Below are positions 17,811 through 26,941 of a stretch of 48,715 nucleotides of DNA, piece by piece. Within the stretch, counting starts at the first letter, position 1, and each line of letters starts with the position of its first letter. The stretch is from Burkholderia sp. Bp8963 (lineage in GTDB: Bacteria; Pseudomonadota; Gammaproteobacteria; Burkholderiales; Burkholderiaceae), in the NCBI RefSeq assembly GCF_003854275.1, contig NZ_QTQP01000055.1:1-48715 (forward strand), given 5' to 3'. Below the pieces are notes generated by a model. The model searched no databases. It was not told the origin of the DNA and saw only the letters and a list, made by a program, of their open reading frames with translations. Position numbers and translations under genes: made by a program.

Positions 17811-18117
17811 GGGCGGTAGCGGTATCGGCGAGTGGATGGTGGCCACATGGTGCGTCGTTTGCGACGGCCGCCGAACCAAGCATTTTTGCTATGGATAGCT
17901 GCCGCGCGCAGGATGCCGCGCAAGCGCCGGAAGCGCCGCGTGCGCGTCGTCGACGCCTGTCGTCGCGCGTGCCCGCTTGCCCGTTCGCGGCGCCGTCATA
18001 ACGATAGCTGCAACGATTGGTTCGTGCGCCCGGAGCGGATTGCTAGGATTTTTCGTCCGCCTGCCGCGTTCGACGCACGCAGGCCCGGCTTGATCCCGGC
18101 AATCGGAACGTTATCAA
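17811..18117. promoter_or_regulatory. Divergent promoter region between two binding-protein genes
   Basis: 307 bp separate the two divergent binding-protein starts, so promoters for both must be here. The 9-mer GATAGCTGC occurs twice in the same orientation (17894-17902 and 18003-18011). It could be a regulator half-site repeat, though chance cannot be excluded. No terminator or RNA gene seen. Confidence 0.4.
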
Positions 18118-19722
18118 ATGGCACGTCTGACCCGTCGCGAGTTTCTCATTGCATCCGGCGCCGCGCTCGCGGGCGCGGGCCTCCCGCAGGCCGCACAGGC
18201 GCAGGCGCCCGGCGCGGCGCGCCCGCGCGGCGGCACGCTGAACGTGTTGATCAATCCCGAGCCGACGGTGCTCGTGTCGCTGTTCCAGACCACCGGGCCG
18301 ACGCTGGCCGCAAGCTCGAAGGTGCATGAAGGCCTGCTCGCTTATGACTTCGACCTGAAGCCGAAGCCGCAGCTCGCCACCGCGTGGCAGGTCAGCCCGG
18401 ACGGCCTGCAATACCGCTTCACGCTGCGTCGCGGTGTCAGATGGCACGACGGCCGCCCGTTCACGTCGGCCGACGTCGCGTTTTCGATCGAGCTGCTGAA
18501 ACAGCTGCATCCGCGCGGCCGCAGCACGTTCGCGAACGTGACGAAGGTGCTCGCGCCCGATCCTTACACGGTGGCCGTCGAGCTGTCGAAGCCGGCGCCG
18601 TTCCTGATCCGGGCGCTGTCGGCCGGCGAGTCGCCGATCGTCGCGAAGCACCTGTATGAGACGGGCGACCCGCTGTCCAATCCGCGCAACCACGCGCCGG
18701 TCGGCACCGGTCCGTTCCGCTTCCGGTCGTGGACGCGTGGCGCGAGCATCGTCTACGAACGCAACCCGGACTACTGGGATGCCGGCAAGCCGTACATCGA
18801 CGCGCTAGTCTACAAGGTGATCCCCGATCCCGCCGCGCGCTCGGCGGCGTTCGAGACGGGTGCGCTCGACCTGGGCGGCGAGAACCCGGTGCCGCTGACC
18901 GACCTCCCGCGCCTGTCGACGCTGCCGCACCTCGCGGTCGACACGCGCGGCTATCGCTTCCTCGCGCCGCAGGCGGAGATCGATTTCAATCTCGCGCATC
19001 CGATCCTGAAGGATCGGCGCGTGCGGCAGGCGATCGCACACGCGATCAACGTGCAGGTCGTGCAGAAGACCGTCGCCTACGGTTACGCCGACGTGTCCCC
19101 GACGCCGATCACGCCCGCATCGACGTATCACGACGCGCAGCTCGCGCCGGTCGCATTCGATCCGGCCACGGCCGAGGCGCTGCTCGATGCGGCCGGCTAC
19201 CCGCGCAGTGCGGGCGGCACGCGCTTCGCGCTGACCCACGACTACCTGCCGTACGGCGACCTGTATCGCCGGCAGGCCGATTACGTGAAATCCGCGCTCG
19301 CGCGCGTCGGAATCGACGTGACGGTCCGTTCCCAGGATTTGCCGTCGTTCCTGAAGCGCGTGTACACCGATCGCCAGTTCGACTTCACGAGCATCGGCGT
19401 GAACACGCTGTTCGATCCGAGCGTCGGCGTGCAGCGTCTGTACTGGTCGAAGAACATCCGGCCCGGGGTGCCGTTCTCGAACGCGCCGCATTACAGCAAT
19501 CCCGACGTCGACCGCCTGCTCGAGGCGGCATCGACCGAACTCGACGAGCGCCGCCGCGTGTCGCTGTACCGGCAGTTCCAGCAAGCGGTCAGCCGCGACC
19601 TGCCGATCCTGAATCTGATCGCGCCGCGGATGGTGACGCTCGCGAACCGCCGCGTGCACGACCACACGGTGACGGCCCAAGGCCTCGAAGGCAATCTCGC
19701 CGACGTCTACCTGAGCGCCTGA
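18118..19722 (+). CDS. ABC substrate-binding protein, family 5, Tat-exported
   Basis: A 534-aa protein with a clear twin-arginine signal (LTRREFLIASGAALAGAG, cut near AQAQA). Family-5 binding-protein features: HEGLLAYDFDLKPKPQLATAWQV, WHDGRPFTSADVAFSIELL, NPDYWDAGKPYIDAL, LDLGGENPVPLTDL. It is first in a plus-strand operon with two permeases and a double ATPase (19-nt gap to the first permease). About 60 residues around the WHDGRPFTSADVAFSI segment are nearly identical to the divergent 16194-17810 protein, a recent duplication. Two binding proteins feeding one channel would widen ligand range. Confidence 0.9.
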   Translation: MARLTRREFLIASGAALAGAGLPQAAQAQAPGAARPRGGTLNVLINPEPTVLVSLFQTTGPTLAASSKVHEGLLAYDFDLKPKPQLATAWQVSPDGLQYRFTLRRGVRWHDGRPFTSADVAFSIELLKQLHPRGRSTFANVTKVLAPDPYTVAVELSKPAPFLIRALSAGESPIVAKHLYETGDPLSNPRNHAPVGTGPFRFRSWTRGASIVYERNPDYWDAGKPYIDALVYKVIPDPAARSAAFETGALDLGGENPVPLTDLPRLSTLPHLAVDTRGYRFLAPQAEIDFNLAHPILKDRRVRQAIAHAINVQVVQKTVAYGYADVSPTPITPASTYHDAQLAPVAFDPATAEALLDAAGYPRSAGGTRFALTHDYLPYGDLYRRQADYVKSALARVGIDVTVRSQDLPSFLKRVYTDRQFDFTSIGVNTLFDPSVGVQRLYWSKNIRPGVPFSNAPHYSNPDVDRLLEAASTELDERRRVSLYRQFQQAVSRDLPILNLIAPRMVTLANRRVHDHTVTAQGLEGNLADVYLSA

Positions 19723-19741
19723 TGAAGAGGAGAGCGCCCCG

Positions 19742-20722
19742 ATGAACCGACACGCACGCTGGCGCACGATCCTGCGCCGCACCGCCTGGCAGGCGATGCC
19801 GACCGTGGTCGGCATCGTGATCGTCAATTTCTTCCTGCTGAAGCTGATGCCCGGCGACGCCGCCGACGTGATCGCCGGCGAGGCCGGCTCCGCGACCGTC
19901 GAGACGATGACGATGCTGCGCGCGAAGTTCGGTCTCGACCAGCCCGTGCTGCACCAGCTCGTGGCGTACCTCGCGCACCTGTCGCACTTCAGCCTCGGCT
20001 ATTCGCCGCGTTACGACATGCCGGTGATGCCGCTGATCCTGTCGCGGCTGCCGAACACGTTGCTGCTGATGGTCGTCGCGCTGTCGCTCGCGCTCGCCGT
20101 CGGCGTCGCGCTCGGCGCGGTGATGGCGCACTGGGCCGGCAAGTGGCCGGACCGCGTGCTGTCCGTGTTCGCGCTGCTGTTCTATTCGACGCCCGGATTC
20201 TGGATCGGCCTGCTCGCGATCGTGCTGTTCTCGGTGCGCCTCGGCTGGCTGCCGAGCGGCGGCAACGTGACGATCGGCGCGCACCTGACCGGCTTCGCGT
20301 ATCTGGCCGACGTCGCGCGACATGTGCTGCTGCCGGCCCTGACGCTGTCGACGTTCTTCGTCGCAATCTATGCGCGGCTCACGCGCGCCGCGATGCTCGA
20401 AGTGCAGCGGCAGGATTTCGTGCGCACCGCGCAGGCCAAGGGGCTGCATCCGTGGCGCGTGACCGTGGGGCACGTGCTGCGCAATGCGCTCGTGCCGCTG
20501 ACGACCGTCGTCGGCATGCATTTCGGCACGCTGCTCGGCGGCGCGGCCGTCACCGAAACCGTGTTCAGCTGGCCGGGGCTCGGCCGGCTCGCGCTCGATG
20601 CGGTGCTCGCGCGCGATTTCAGCGTGCTGCTCGGCGTGCTGCTGCTGTCGTCGATGCTGGTGATCGTCGCGAACGCGCTGGTGGACCTGCTGCAGGCATG
20701 GCTCGACCCGCGAGTCGCGTGA
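19742..20722 (+). CDS. ABC permease, DppB/GsiC type
   Basis: A 326-aa inner-membrane permease. It has the DppB opening (FFLLKLMPGDAADVIAGE), GLDQPVLHQLVAYL, the coupling helix region VRTAQAKGLHPWRVTVGHVLRNALVPLTTVVGMHFGTLLGG and ETVFSWPGLGRLALDAVLARDFSVLLGV. The ATG is preceded by AGAGGAGAG with good spacing. The second gene of the importer operon; partner of the 20760 permease. Confidence 0.92.
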   Translation: MNRHARWRTILRRTAWQAMPTVVGIVIVNFFLLKLMPGDAADVIAGEAGSATVETMTMLRAKFGLDQPVLHQLVAYLAHLSHFSLGYSPRYDMPVMPLILSRLPNTLLLMVVALSLALAVGVALGAVMAHWAGKWPDRVLSVFALLFYSTPGFWIGLLAIVLFSVRLGWLPSGGNVTIGAHLTGFAYLADVARHVLLPALTLSTFFVAIYARLTRAAMLEVQRQDFVRTAQAKGLHPWRVTVGHVLRNALVPLTTVVGMHFGTLLGGAAVTETVFSWPGLGRLALDAVLARDFSVLLGVLLLSSMLVIVANALVDLLQAWLDPRVA

Positions 20723-20759
20723 TGCATCGTTCGTCTTTTTTGTCGCGGAGAGACGTGCC

Positions 20760-21728
20760 ATGAGTGCCGATTCGTCGAATTTCAACCCAGTTGCCGGCCA
20801 GGATAGGCCGATCGGCTCGCCGTGGCGGCGCCAGCTCGCCGGCGCGCTGTTCGGCCGCCATGGCGCAGGCGCGTCCGCCGCCGCCTCGGCGCGGCCGGGC
20901 GCGTGGCGGCTGCTGCTGCGCAATCCGTCCGCGTGCGCGGGGCTCGTGCTGCTGGCGGCATTCGTCGTGCTCGCGTTCGCCGCGCCAAAGCTGTATCCGG
21001 GCGACCCGCTCGACATGGTCGCGGCGCCGTTCGAATGGCCGGGCGCCGATCCGCAATTCTGGCTTGGCACCGATTCGCTTGGCCGCGACGTCGCGGCGGG
21101 CGTCGCGCACGGCACGCGCGTGTCGCTGCTGATCGGCGCGGCATCGGCCGCGATCGGCTTGGCGATCGGGACGCTCGTCGGTGCGATCGGCGGCTACTTC
21201 GGCGGGATCGTCGACGACGTGCTCGTGCGCGTGACCGAACTGTTCCAGACTGTGCCGTCGTTCCTGCTCGTGATCGTGATCGTTGCGATCGGCCGGCCGG
21301 ACGTCGTCGTCATCGCGCTCGCGATCGGCATCGCATCGTGGCCGACCGTCGCGCGGATCGTGCGCGCCGAATTCCGCACGCTGCGGCGCGCGGATTTCGT
21401 GCTCGCCGCGCGCACGCAGGGCTTCGGCGACGCGCGCATCATCTTCGGCGAGATCCTGCCGAACGCGCTGCCGCCCGTGATCGTCACCGCATCGGTGATG
21501 GTCGCGAGCGCTATCCTTATCGAGTCGTCGCTGTCGTTCCTTGGCATGGGCGATCCGAACGTGGTGAGCTGGGGCGCGATGATCGGCTTCGGCCGCGACT
21601 CGCTGCGCACCGCGTGGTATCTGACTGCGATTCCGGGCGCCGCGATCGTGCTCGCCGTGCTCGCGCTCAACCTGCTCGGCGACGGCCTGAACGATGCGCT
21701 GAACCCGCGGCTGCGGCAACGGAACTGA
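20760..21728 (+). CDS. ABC permease, DppC/GsiD type
   Basis: A 322-aa permease with a ~65-residue cytoplasmic N-terminus before the first helix (LVLLAAFVVLAFAAPKLYP). It contains WLGTDSLGRDVAAGVAHGTRVSLLIG and the coupling loop VLAARTQGFGDARIIFGEILPNALPPVIV, standard for DppC, and a C-terminal LLGDGLNDALNPRLRQ. The ATG follows a GGAGAGA ribosome site. It ends 9 nt before the ATPase gene, so the proteins are co-expressed. Confidence 0.92.
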   Translation: MSADSSNFNPVAGQDRPIGSPWRRQLAGALFGRHGAGASAAASARPGAWRLLLRNPSACAGLVLLAAFVVLAFAAPKLYPGDPLDMVAAPFEWPGADPQFWLGTDSLGRDVAAGVAHGTRVSLLIGAASAAIGLAIGTLVGAIGGYFGGIVDDVLVRVTELFQTVPSFLLVIVIVAIGRPDVVVIALAIGIASWPTVARIVRAEFRTLRRADFVLAARTQGFGDARIIFGEILPNALPPVIVTASVMVASAILIESSLSFLGMGDPNVVSWGAMIGFGRDSLRTAWYLTAIPGAAIVLAVLALNLLGDGLNDALNPRLRQRN

Positions 21729-21737
21729 GGATCAACG

Positions 21738-23447
21738 ATGGCCACTCTGCTCGAAGTGCGCGATCTGCGCGTCGGTTTCGGCACGCACGAGGCGGTGCGT
21801 GGCGTGAGCTTCGACATCGCGGCCGGAGAGACGCTCGCGCTCGTCGGCGAATCCGGCTGCGGCAAATCGGCGACCGCGCTGTCGCTGATGCGCCTCGTGC
21901 CCGAGCCGGGCCGGGTGACCGGCAGCATCCGCTTCGACGGACACGATCTGCTCGCGCTGAAGCCCGCGCAGATCCGCGACATTCGCGGCCGGCAGATCTC
22001 AATGATCTTTCAGGAGCCGATGACGTCGCTCAATCCGGTGCTGCCGATCGGCGCGCAGATCGTCGAGACGCTGCGCCAGCACGAGTCGCTGTCGCAACGG
22101 GCCGCACACGCGCGGGCGGTCGAGCTGCTCGATCTGGTGCGGCTTCCGGAGCCGCAGCGCCGTGCGTTCGACTACCCGCACGAGCTGTCCGGCGGGCAGC
22201 GTCAGCGCGTGATGATCGCGATCGCAGTCGCCTGCCGGCCGCGGCTGCTGATCGCCGACGAGCCGACGACCGCGCTCGACGTGACGATCCAGTCGCACAT
22301 CCTCGCGCTGCTCGATACGCTGCGTCGCGAGCTGTCGATGTCGCTGCTGCTGATTACCCACGATCTCGGCGTCGTTGCCGATCACGCGGATCGCGTCGCG
22401 GTGATGCTGGCCGGACGCAAGGTGGAGGAGGCGCCGGCGGCGGAGTTGTTCGCGCAGCCACGGCATGCATACACGCGGGGGCTCCTCGGCGCGTCGTTGA
22501 ATCTCGCGGACGATCTGCACTATCGCGGATGGACGCTGCCGGAAATCCGGCACGGTGAGGCCGATGCCGAAGGTGGCTTCACCATCGTGCCGCGTACGGC
22601 GCGCACGGTGCCGCCCACGCCGGCCCCGGCGCGGCGCACACCGGCCGCAAACGATGTGCCGCCGCTGCTGGCGGTACACAATCTGCGCGTCGACTACGTG
22701 CAGCGGCAAAACAGGACGCCACTGCGCGCGGTAGACGACATCACGTTCGACATCGCGCGCGGCGAATCGGTCGGGCTCGTCGGTGAGTCGGGCTGCGGAA
22801 AATCGACGCTGTCGCGCGCGATCATGCGCGTCGCGCCAGTTGCTCAGGGCGAGATCCGGCTGAACGGAAAGGACCTGGTGCCGCTCGCGGAGCGTGCGCT
22901 GCGTCCATTGCGGCGGCAGATTCAGATGGTGTTCCAGGATCCGTACGCGTCACTGAATCCGCGCCGGACGGTCGCGCAGATTCTCGACACGGCGCTCGCG
23001 GTCAACGGCGTGGCCGACGCCGCGGCGCGCCGTTCGCGCGTGCGGACGATGCTCGACCGCGTGCGCCTGCCGTCGACGGCGCTCGACCGGTTCCCGCACG
23101 AGTTCTCCGGCGGACAGCGGCAACGGATCGCGATCGCGCGGGCGCTGGTGCTCGAACCGTCGCTGCTGATCTGCGACGAGCCGGTGTCGGCGCTCGACGT
23201 GTCGATCCAGGCGCAGATCCTGAACCTGCTTGTCGAGCTGAAGGAACAGCTTGGCCTCGCGTTCCTGTTCATTTCGCACGACCTGTCGGTTGTCCGCTAT
23301 ATCGCGGACCGCGTGCACGTGATGCAGCACGGCCGGATCGTCGAGAGCGGCGACCATCGCGACATCTGGCGCGCGCCGCAGCATCCGTACACGCGCACGC
23401 TGCTCGACGCGATACCGGGGCGGAAGCTCGACGTGCAGGCGGCCTGA
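21738..23447 (+). CDS. Fused dipeptide/glutathione-type ABC ATPase (DppD-DppF, GsiA-like)
   Basis: A 569-aa protein with two complete ATPase domains in one chain. Domain 1 (about 1-260): GESGCGKSA Walker A, LSGGQRQRVMIA signature, LLIADEPTTALDVTIQ Walker B. Domain 2 (about 310-560): GESGCGKST, FSGGQRQRIAIA, LLICDEPVSALDVSIQ. An Opp_C-type linker joins them. Walker A of domain 1 ends in Ser-Ala rather than Ser-Thr, which is common. It powers the permease pair upstream; GsiA for glutathione is the best-known fused example, consistent with sulfur uptake here, but peptide substrates are equally possible. Confidence 0.92.
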   Translation: MATLLEVRDLRVGFGTHEAVRGVSFDIAAGETLALVGESGCGKSATALSLMRLVPEPGRVTGSIRFDGHDLLALKPAQIRDIRGRQISMIFQEPMTSLNPVLPIGAQIVETLRQHESLSQRAAHARAVELLDLVRLPEPQRRAFDYPHELSGGQRQRVMIAIAVACRPRLLIADEPTTALDVTIQSHILALLDTLRRELSMSLLLITHDLGVVADHADRVAVMLAGRKVEEAPAAELFAQPRHAYTRGLLGASLNLADDLHYRGWTLPEIRHGEADAEGGFTIVPRTARTVPPTPAPARRTPAANDVPPLLAVHNLRVDYVQRQNRTPLRAVDDITFDIARGESVGLVGESGCGKSTLSRAIMRVAPVAQGEIRLNGKDLVPLAERALRPLRRQIQMVFQDPYASLNPRRTVAQILDTALAVNGVADAAARRSRVRTMLDRVRLPSTALDRFPHEFSGGQRQRIAIARALVLEPSLLICDEPVSALDVSIQAQILNLLVELKEQLGLAFLFISHDLSVVRYIADRVHVMQHGRIVESGDHRDIWRAPQHPYTRTLLDAIPGRKLDVQAA

Positions 23448-23449
23448 AG

Positions 23450-23471
23450 CGCGGCGGCGATCGCCGCCGCG
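23450..23471. terminator. Perfect palindrome between convergent genes
   Basis: An exact 22-bp palindrome (CGCGGCGGCGA and its complement) lies 3 nt after the ATPase stop and 12 nt from the porin stop. It has no T-run on either side. The position between two convergent genes suggests a bidirectional transcription end or transcript-stabilising hairpin. Confidence 0.5.
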
Positions 23472-23482
23472 ACGGACAACCG

Positions 23483-24667
23483 TCAGAACTTCACGCGCAG
23501 CCCGCCGACGACGGCCACCTGGCGGTTCGTCGACGACGCGCTGCCGATGTTCGCGATCGACGCGATCGCCCGGTAGCCGCCGGGCGTTGCCGTGCTCGGA
23601 TCGCCGGCCGCGAGCTGATAGATGCCCGACAGATACAGATCGGTGCGCTTCGACAGCGCATAGTCGAAGCCGAGCGTGAACTGGTGCCAGCGCGGCTTGG
23701 GCGTCTGGCCGCCGGTGCCGCGCAGCCCGCTTGCGCGGCCGTCGGTGAACGTGTACACGCCGATCAGCGTCGCCGCCGGTGTAAGCTGGTAGCGCGCGTT
23801 CACGTCGTAGTTGTTGAACTTGCGCGACGAGCCGTCGAGATAGTCGAGCTGCGTGTGGCTCCACGCGAAGCCGAGCGTGGCGCGGCCGAGCATGTAGTTC
23901 GCGCCCGCGACGCCGATCTGCTGCTTGAGCACGCCGCCGTTCAGCCCGTAGAAGAACGCCCCGCTGTAGTCGTTGCCGGTCGTGCTCGTCGCGCCGCCGA
24001 CCGCGCCCGTCGTATTCGACGTCGCATTCGGATGATTGAGGCGTACGTAGCCCGCACCCACCGACAGCGGGCCGCTCACGTAGTTCGCAGACACGCCCCA
24101 CGCGCTGTTGTTCGAGAAGCCCGTGCCGGCGCCGCCATTCGCCTGGTTGCTGAACGCGTACAGCAGGTCAGCCGTGAAGCCGCCGATCGTGTCGCTGCGG
24201 AACTTCACCGCGTTGTTCACCCGGAAGCTCTGGTTCAGGTTGTCGTTGTCGCCCACATGGGTCGCCGCCGACCAGAACCCCGACCCCGCGTACTGGGCGA
24301 CCAGATCGGCAAGCGGCTCGTACTGCCGACCGAACGTCAGCGTGCCGATGCCCGTCTTGCCGAGGCCGACGTACGCGGATCGGCCGAACAGGCGGCCGCC
24401 CTGGCCGAGCGTGCCGTCGCTCGGCTTGAAGCCGCTTTCGAGCGTGAAGACGGCCTTCAGCCCGTTCCCGAGATCTTCGGTGCCCTTCAGGCCCCAGCGG
24501 CTGCCGCTCAGCTTGCCGCTCGTCTGCTGGATATTGCTCGCGCCGCCCTGATTGTTCGTATACGCGATGCCTGCATCGACCAGACCGTACAGCGTGACCG
24601 AGCTTTGCGCGTGTGCGTTGATCGACGCGATCGAAACCAAACCTGCCGTCAGCAATTTGTTGTTCAT
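23483..24667 (-). CDS. Gram-negative trimeric porin (OmpC-like, Burkholderia type)
   Basis: A 394-aa outer-membrane beta-barrel. The signal peptide MNNKLLTAGLVSIASINAHA is followed by QSSVTLYGLVDAGIAYTNNQ, the standard first strand of Neisseria/Burkholderia porins. LSGSRWGLKGTEDLGNGLKAVFTLE and GRLFGRSAYVGLGKTGIGTLTFGRQYEPL are family motifs, and the chain ends VVGGLRVKF with the terminal aromatic Phe needed for BAM-dependent insertion. Length is normal. It probably admits small substrates for the neighbouring importers; specificity is unknown. The gene is monocistronic. Confidence 0.93.
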   Translation of the reverse strand: MNNKLLTAGLVSIASINAHAQSSVTLYGLVDAGIAYTNNQGGASNIQQTSGKLSGSRWGLKGTEDLGNGLKAVFTLESGFKPSDGTLGQGGRLFGRSAYVGLGKTGIGTLTFGRQYEPLADLVAQYAGSGFWSAATHVGDNDNLNQSFRVNNAVKFRSDTIGGFTADLLYAFSNQANGGAGTGFSNNSAWGVSANYVSGPLSVGAGYVRLNHPNATSNTTGAVGGATSTTGNDYSGAFFYGLNGGVLKQQIGVAGANYMLGRATLGFAWSHTQLDYLDGSSRKFNNYDVNARYQLTPAATLIGVYTFTDGRASGLRGTGGQTPKPRWHQFTLGFDYALSKRTDLYLSGIYQLAAGDPSTATPGGYRAIASIANIGSASSTNRQVAVVGGLRVKF

Positions 24668-25291
24668 CGAGGTCCTTCGTTTTTCATGAGGATGTTTGCG
24701 AGGAGCCCGATGCTATTGATTCCAACATGCCGAATGAATGATCGATCGCTGAATTGCAATCGTGCATGTCGCTGATTTGCAAATGCCGATGCCAACCCGC
24801 CGATGAATGCGCCGTGATCGCGTCGGCGCCACACGCTGTCGCCGGCATACCGCGTCGATGACGGACTCGAAACGCCGGAAAACCTGCGACGGATTGATAT
24901 CGATAGGCGAATTGATTCGGAGTGCGTGGCATGCCAGGTGATGTTTTTGTGCAACGGATGCGGGCGCGCCGTGCGGCCGATACGGCAGTCGTGCACTTGC
25001 ATGACGATGGAGGAATTGGTTGTTTGGCGGGTACGGGGAGGGCCGGTAAAGTCACGAATCCGGCCGGCGCGTGCCGAGCTCATCGACGTCCGGCGGGTCG
25101 GGTTCGAGCGGCCGTGCCACGCGGTGATCTGGATCGACTACGTTACCCCGGGCCGACTGTGAGGCCAGGTCGATCGCTGCATGAGTTGCTGAACGTGGAA
25201 ACGAGGCAGGGTCGTGCCGAATTCGGATTGGCGGACGGTCAACGTAGCGGCGGTGTAAGCCGATGACGTCATGACCCCGCGCATCGCGCGT
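24668..25291. other. Intergenic region upstream of the porin
   Basis: About 620 bp. The part next to 24668 must contain the porin promoter and leader. Short open frames on both strands have no recognisable homology and no convincing ribosome sites. The GC content is like the chromosome, so this is probably regulatory plus decayed sequence. Confidence 0.35.
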
Positions 25292-25313
25292 GGGAGAGGC
25301 TGCCGCCTCTCCC
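25292..25313 (-). terminator. Terminator-like hairpin after the MACPF/jacalin gene
   Basis: Exact 9-bp stem GGGAGAGGC / GCCTCTCCC with a 4-nt loop, 25 nt past the stop of the minus-strand gene. No T-run follows on the minus strand, so efficiency is uncertain, but the position and strength of the stem fit a transcript end. Confidence 0.55.
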
Positions 25314-25338
25314 GTGTTACTGCGAGCGTGAAGACCGG

Positions 25339-26895
25339 TCAATGCGCCCACTTCGCCGCTTGCAGCGTTGCGTAAACCGCCTCGACCTGATCGAGGTATC
25401 GGCCGCTGCGCCCGCTGAAGCCCAGCACGACGCTGCCTGCTGGAACGCCCCAGCTGTACGGAGACCCGCCGTCGCCACCACCGCCGATACTGCGGTTGTC
25501 GCTGATGGTCACGCGCAGTTGATCGGTATATTGACCGGCACGGCCGCGCAGGCTGGTCACGAACTGGCCCGGCAACAGCGTCAACGTCTGGCTCAATCCG
25601 CCGCCGCCGCCGCCGTGGTTTGCGGTCCGGCGCGTACCGTCCTTGTCGATGTACGTGACGATCAGCGCATCGACATAACCCCCGCTGCGCAACTGGACGC
25701 TGCTGATGCGCGTCTGGCGCTGCAGATAGGTATTGACGTCGACGTCATAGAACGGATCGCCGCCGTCGCCGCCATGCACGGGAGACTCGGCAATCTGATA
25801 CTGGAGTTGCGGCGTACCCAGTTCCAGCGACGGAAGCGGGGGGCGCTTGAACGACGCGGTAGGATCGTTGATATAGGTTTCCAGCTGATCGTTGATGGCC
25901 TTGATGTCGCTCCAGACCACCTTCCCGGCTTCGCTCACCTTCGCATCGCTGTAGTCCCCGTAGAATCGGTAGACGGCTTGAAGCCAGTCGATCTGGTTAT
26001 CGAGCTGAACCACCTTCGCCAGATCGTCGGCGAGGCCCGACGCAGCGCGATCGCCCACCAGGTAGGTTCGATTATGGGCGATAGGCTCGAAACTTCCCAC
26101 CCCCGGCACATGCTCATAACCCGTCGAGCCGAACGACAGTATGGACGGTGCGTCGATCGGTATGCCGGGAAAATCGAGCGCATACTGAATCAGCGTTTCC
26201 GGAGCCGGCAGTTTCGGATTGGCGATTCCGGCCACGTTCTGATTGAATGAAATGCGCACCTGGGTTTTCTTCGTCACGAGATCCAGTTTGGCCTGGAGGT
26301 CGCCGCTCACGGTGCCGAATTCGAAGATGCCGTTGGCCTTCAATTCAGCGGTGACGCTGTTCTGTTCCTCGCGGGTTTGCGCATAGAACGTGTACACGGC
26401 GTAGTACTCGGAACCGATGGTTTGCGACGAAATGAACGCGTCGCCGTAGCTGCGGAAGAAACTGCGCAGCTGATCATTGCCCACCGGAGGAGGAACGTCG
26501 TTCTTGAGCCTGAACGCAGTCGCCGTTTCCACGCCCTTGACGTGGCGGGCATGCACGACGATGTTCAAGCTGTACGTCGTCAGGTTCAGCTGACGCACGA
26601 AGTCGCTTTTCTCGCTGACGCTCCCGAACGGACCGAATCCAACTGATACGGATTGCGAAATATCAAGGGCCTGATAAAGCGTTTCCGTGTCGAGTGCGAC
26701 CTGATAGAAGACCGAGCTCGATCCGCCGTTGGTGACCTGTGTGCCTTCCACGGCAGTCGATACGCCGTAGCCGTTCACGCTGTCGTAGCCCTGGAACAGA
26801 CTGGCCGGCGGTGGCGGGACAAAGAAATCGATTGCAGCAAGTTCATCAGTCGTCGGAATCTTTGCTAGCGAAGGTGTTTCGAGAATAGCTCCCAT
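25339..26895 (-). CDS. MACPF-like pore-forming domain + jacalin-like lectin protein
   Basis: A 518-aa protein. Residues about 373-512 form a jacalin-like beta-prism lectin: VHGGDGGDPFYDVDV, SSVQLRSGGYVDALIVTY, a second GGGGG, LLPGQFVTSLRGRAGQYTDQLRV, a third GGGGDGGSPYSWG, then VLGFSGRSGRYLD with the sugar-binding GxxxD at 498-502. Residues about 60-260 look like a degenerate MACPF/perforin domain: FFRSYGDAFISSQTIGSEY (148-164) fits the Y-G-T-H-[FY]-x6-GG signature with T and H replaced. No signal peptide or membrane segment. The ATG has GGAG 8 nt upstream. Likely a carbohydrate-targeted membrane-active protein, released by lysis or another secretion route; the jacalin part is firm, the MACPF part is inferred. 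Confidence 0.75.
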   Translation of the reverse strand: MGAILETPSLAKIPTTDELAAIDFFVPPPPASLFQGYDSVNGYGVSTAVEGTQVTNGGSSSVFYQVALDTETLYQALDISQSVSVGFGPFGSVSEKSDFVRQLNLTTYSLNIVVHARHVKGVETATAFRLKNDVPPPVGNDQLRSFFRSYGDAFISSQTIGSEYYAVYTFYAQTREEQNSVTAELKANGIFEFGTVSGDLQAKLDLVTKKTQVRISFNQNVAGIANPKLPAPETLIQYALDFPGIPIDAPSILSFGSTGYEHVPGVGSFEPIAHNRTYLVGDRAASGLADDLAKVVQLDNQIDWLQAVYRFYGDYSDAKVSEAGKVVWSDIKAINDQLETYINDPTASFKRPPLPSLELGTPQLQYQIAESPVHGGDGGDPFYDVDVNTYLQRQTRISSVQLRSGGYVDALIVTYIDKDGTRRTANHGGGGGGLSQTLTLLPGQFVTSLRGRAGQYTDQLRVTISDNRSIGGGGDGGSPYSWGVPAGSVVLGFSGRSGRYLDQVEAVYATLQAAKWAH

Positions 26896-26925
26896 GATGC
26901 TCGCTCCGTAAGTGCGGTTTAGTGA

Positions 26926-26941
26926 TCTGAAACGTTTCAGA
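26926..26941. promoter_or_regulatory. LacI-type palindromic operator candidate
   Basis: TCTGAAACGTTTCAGA is a perfect 16-bp palindrome, 30 nt upstream of the MACPF/jacalin start. The core TGAAACGTTTCA with a central CG has the form of LacI/GalR-family operators. At this position a bound repressor would block the promoter. The cognate regulator is not in the window. Confidence 0.55.

Noticed and set aside
24664..25266. Several small frames upstream of the porin
   Set aside because: No homology, overlapping on both strands, no ribosome sites; treated as non-coding.
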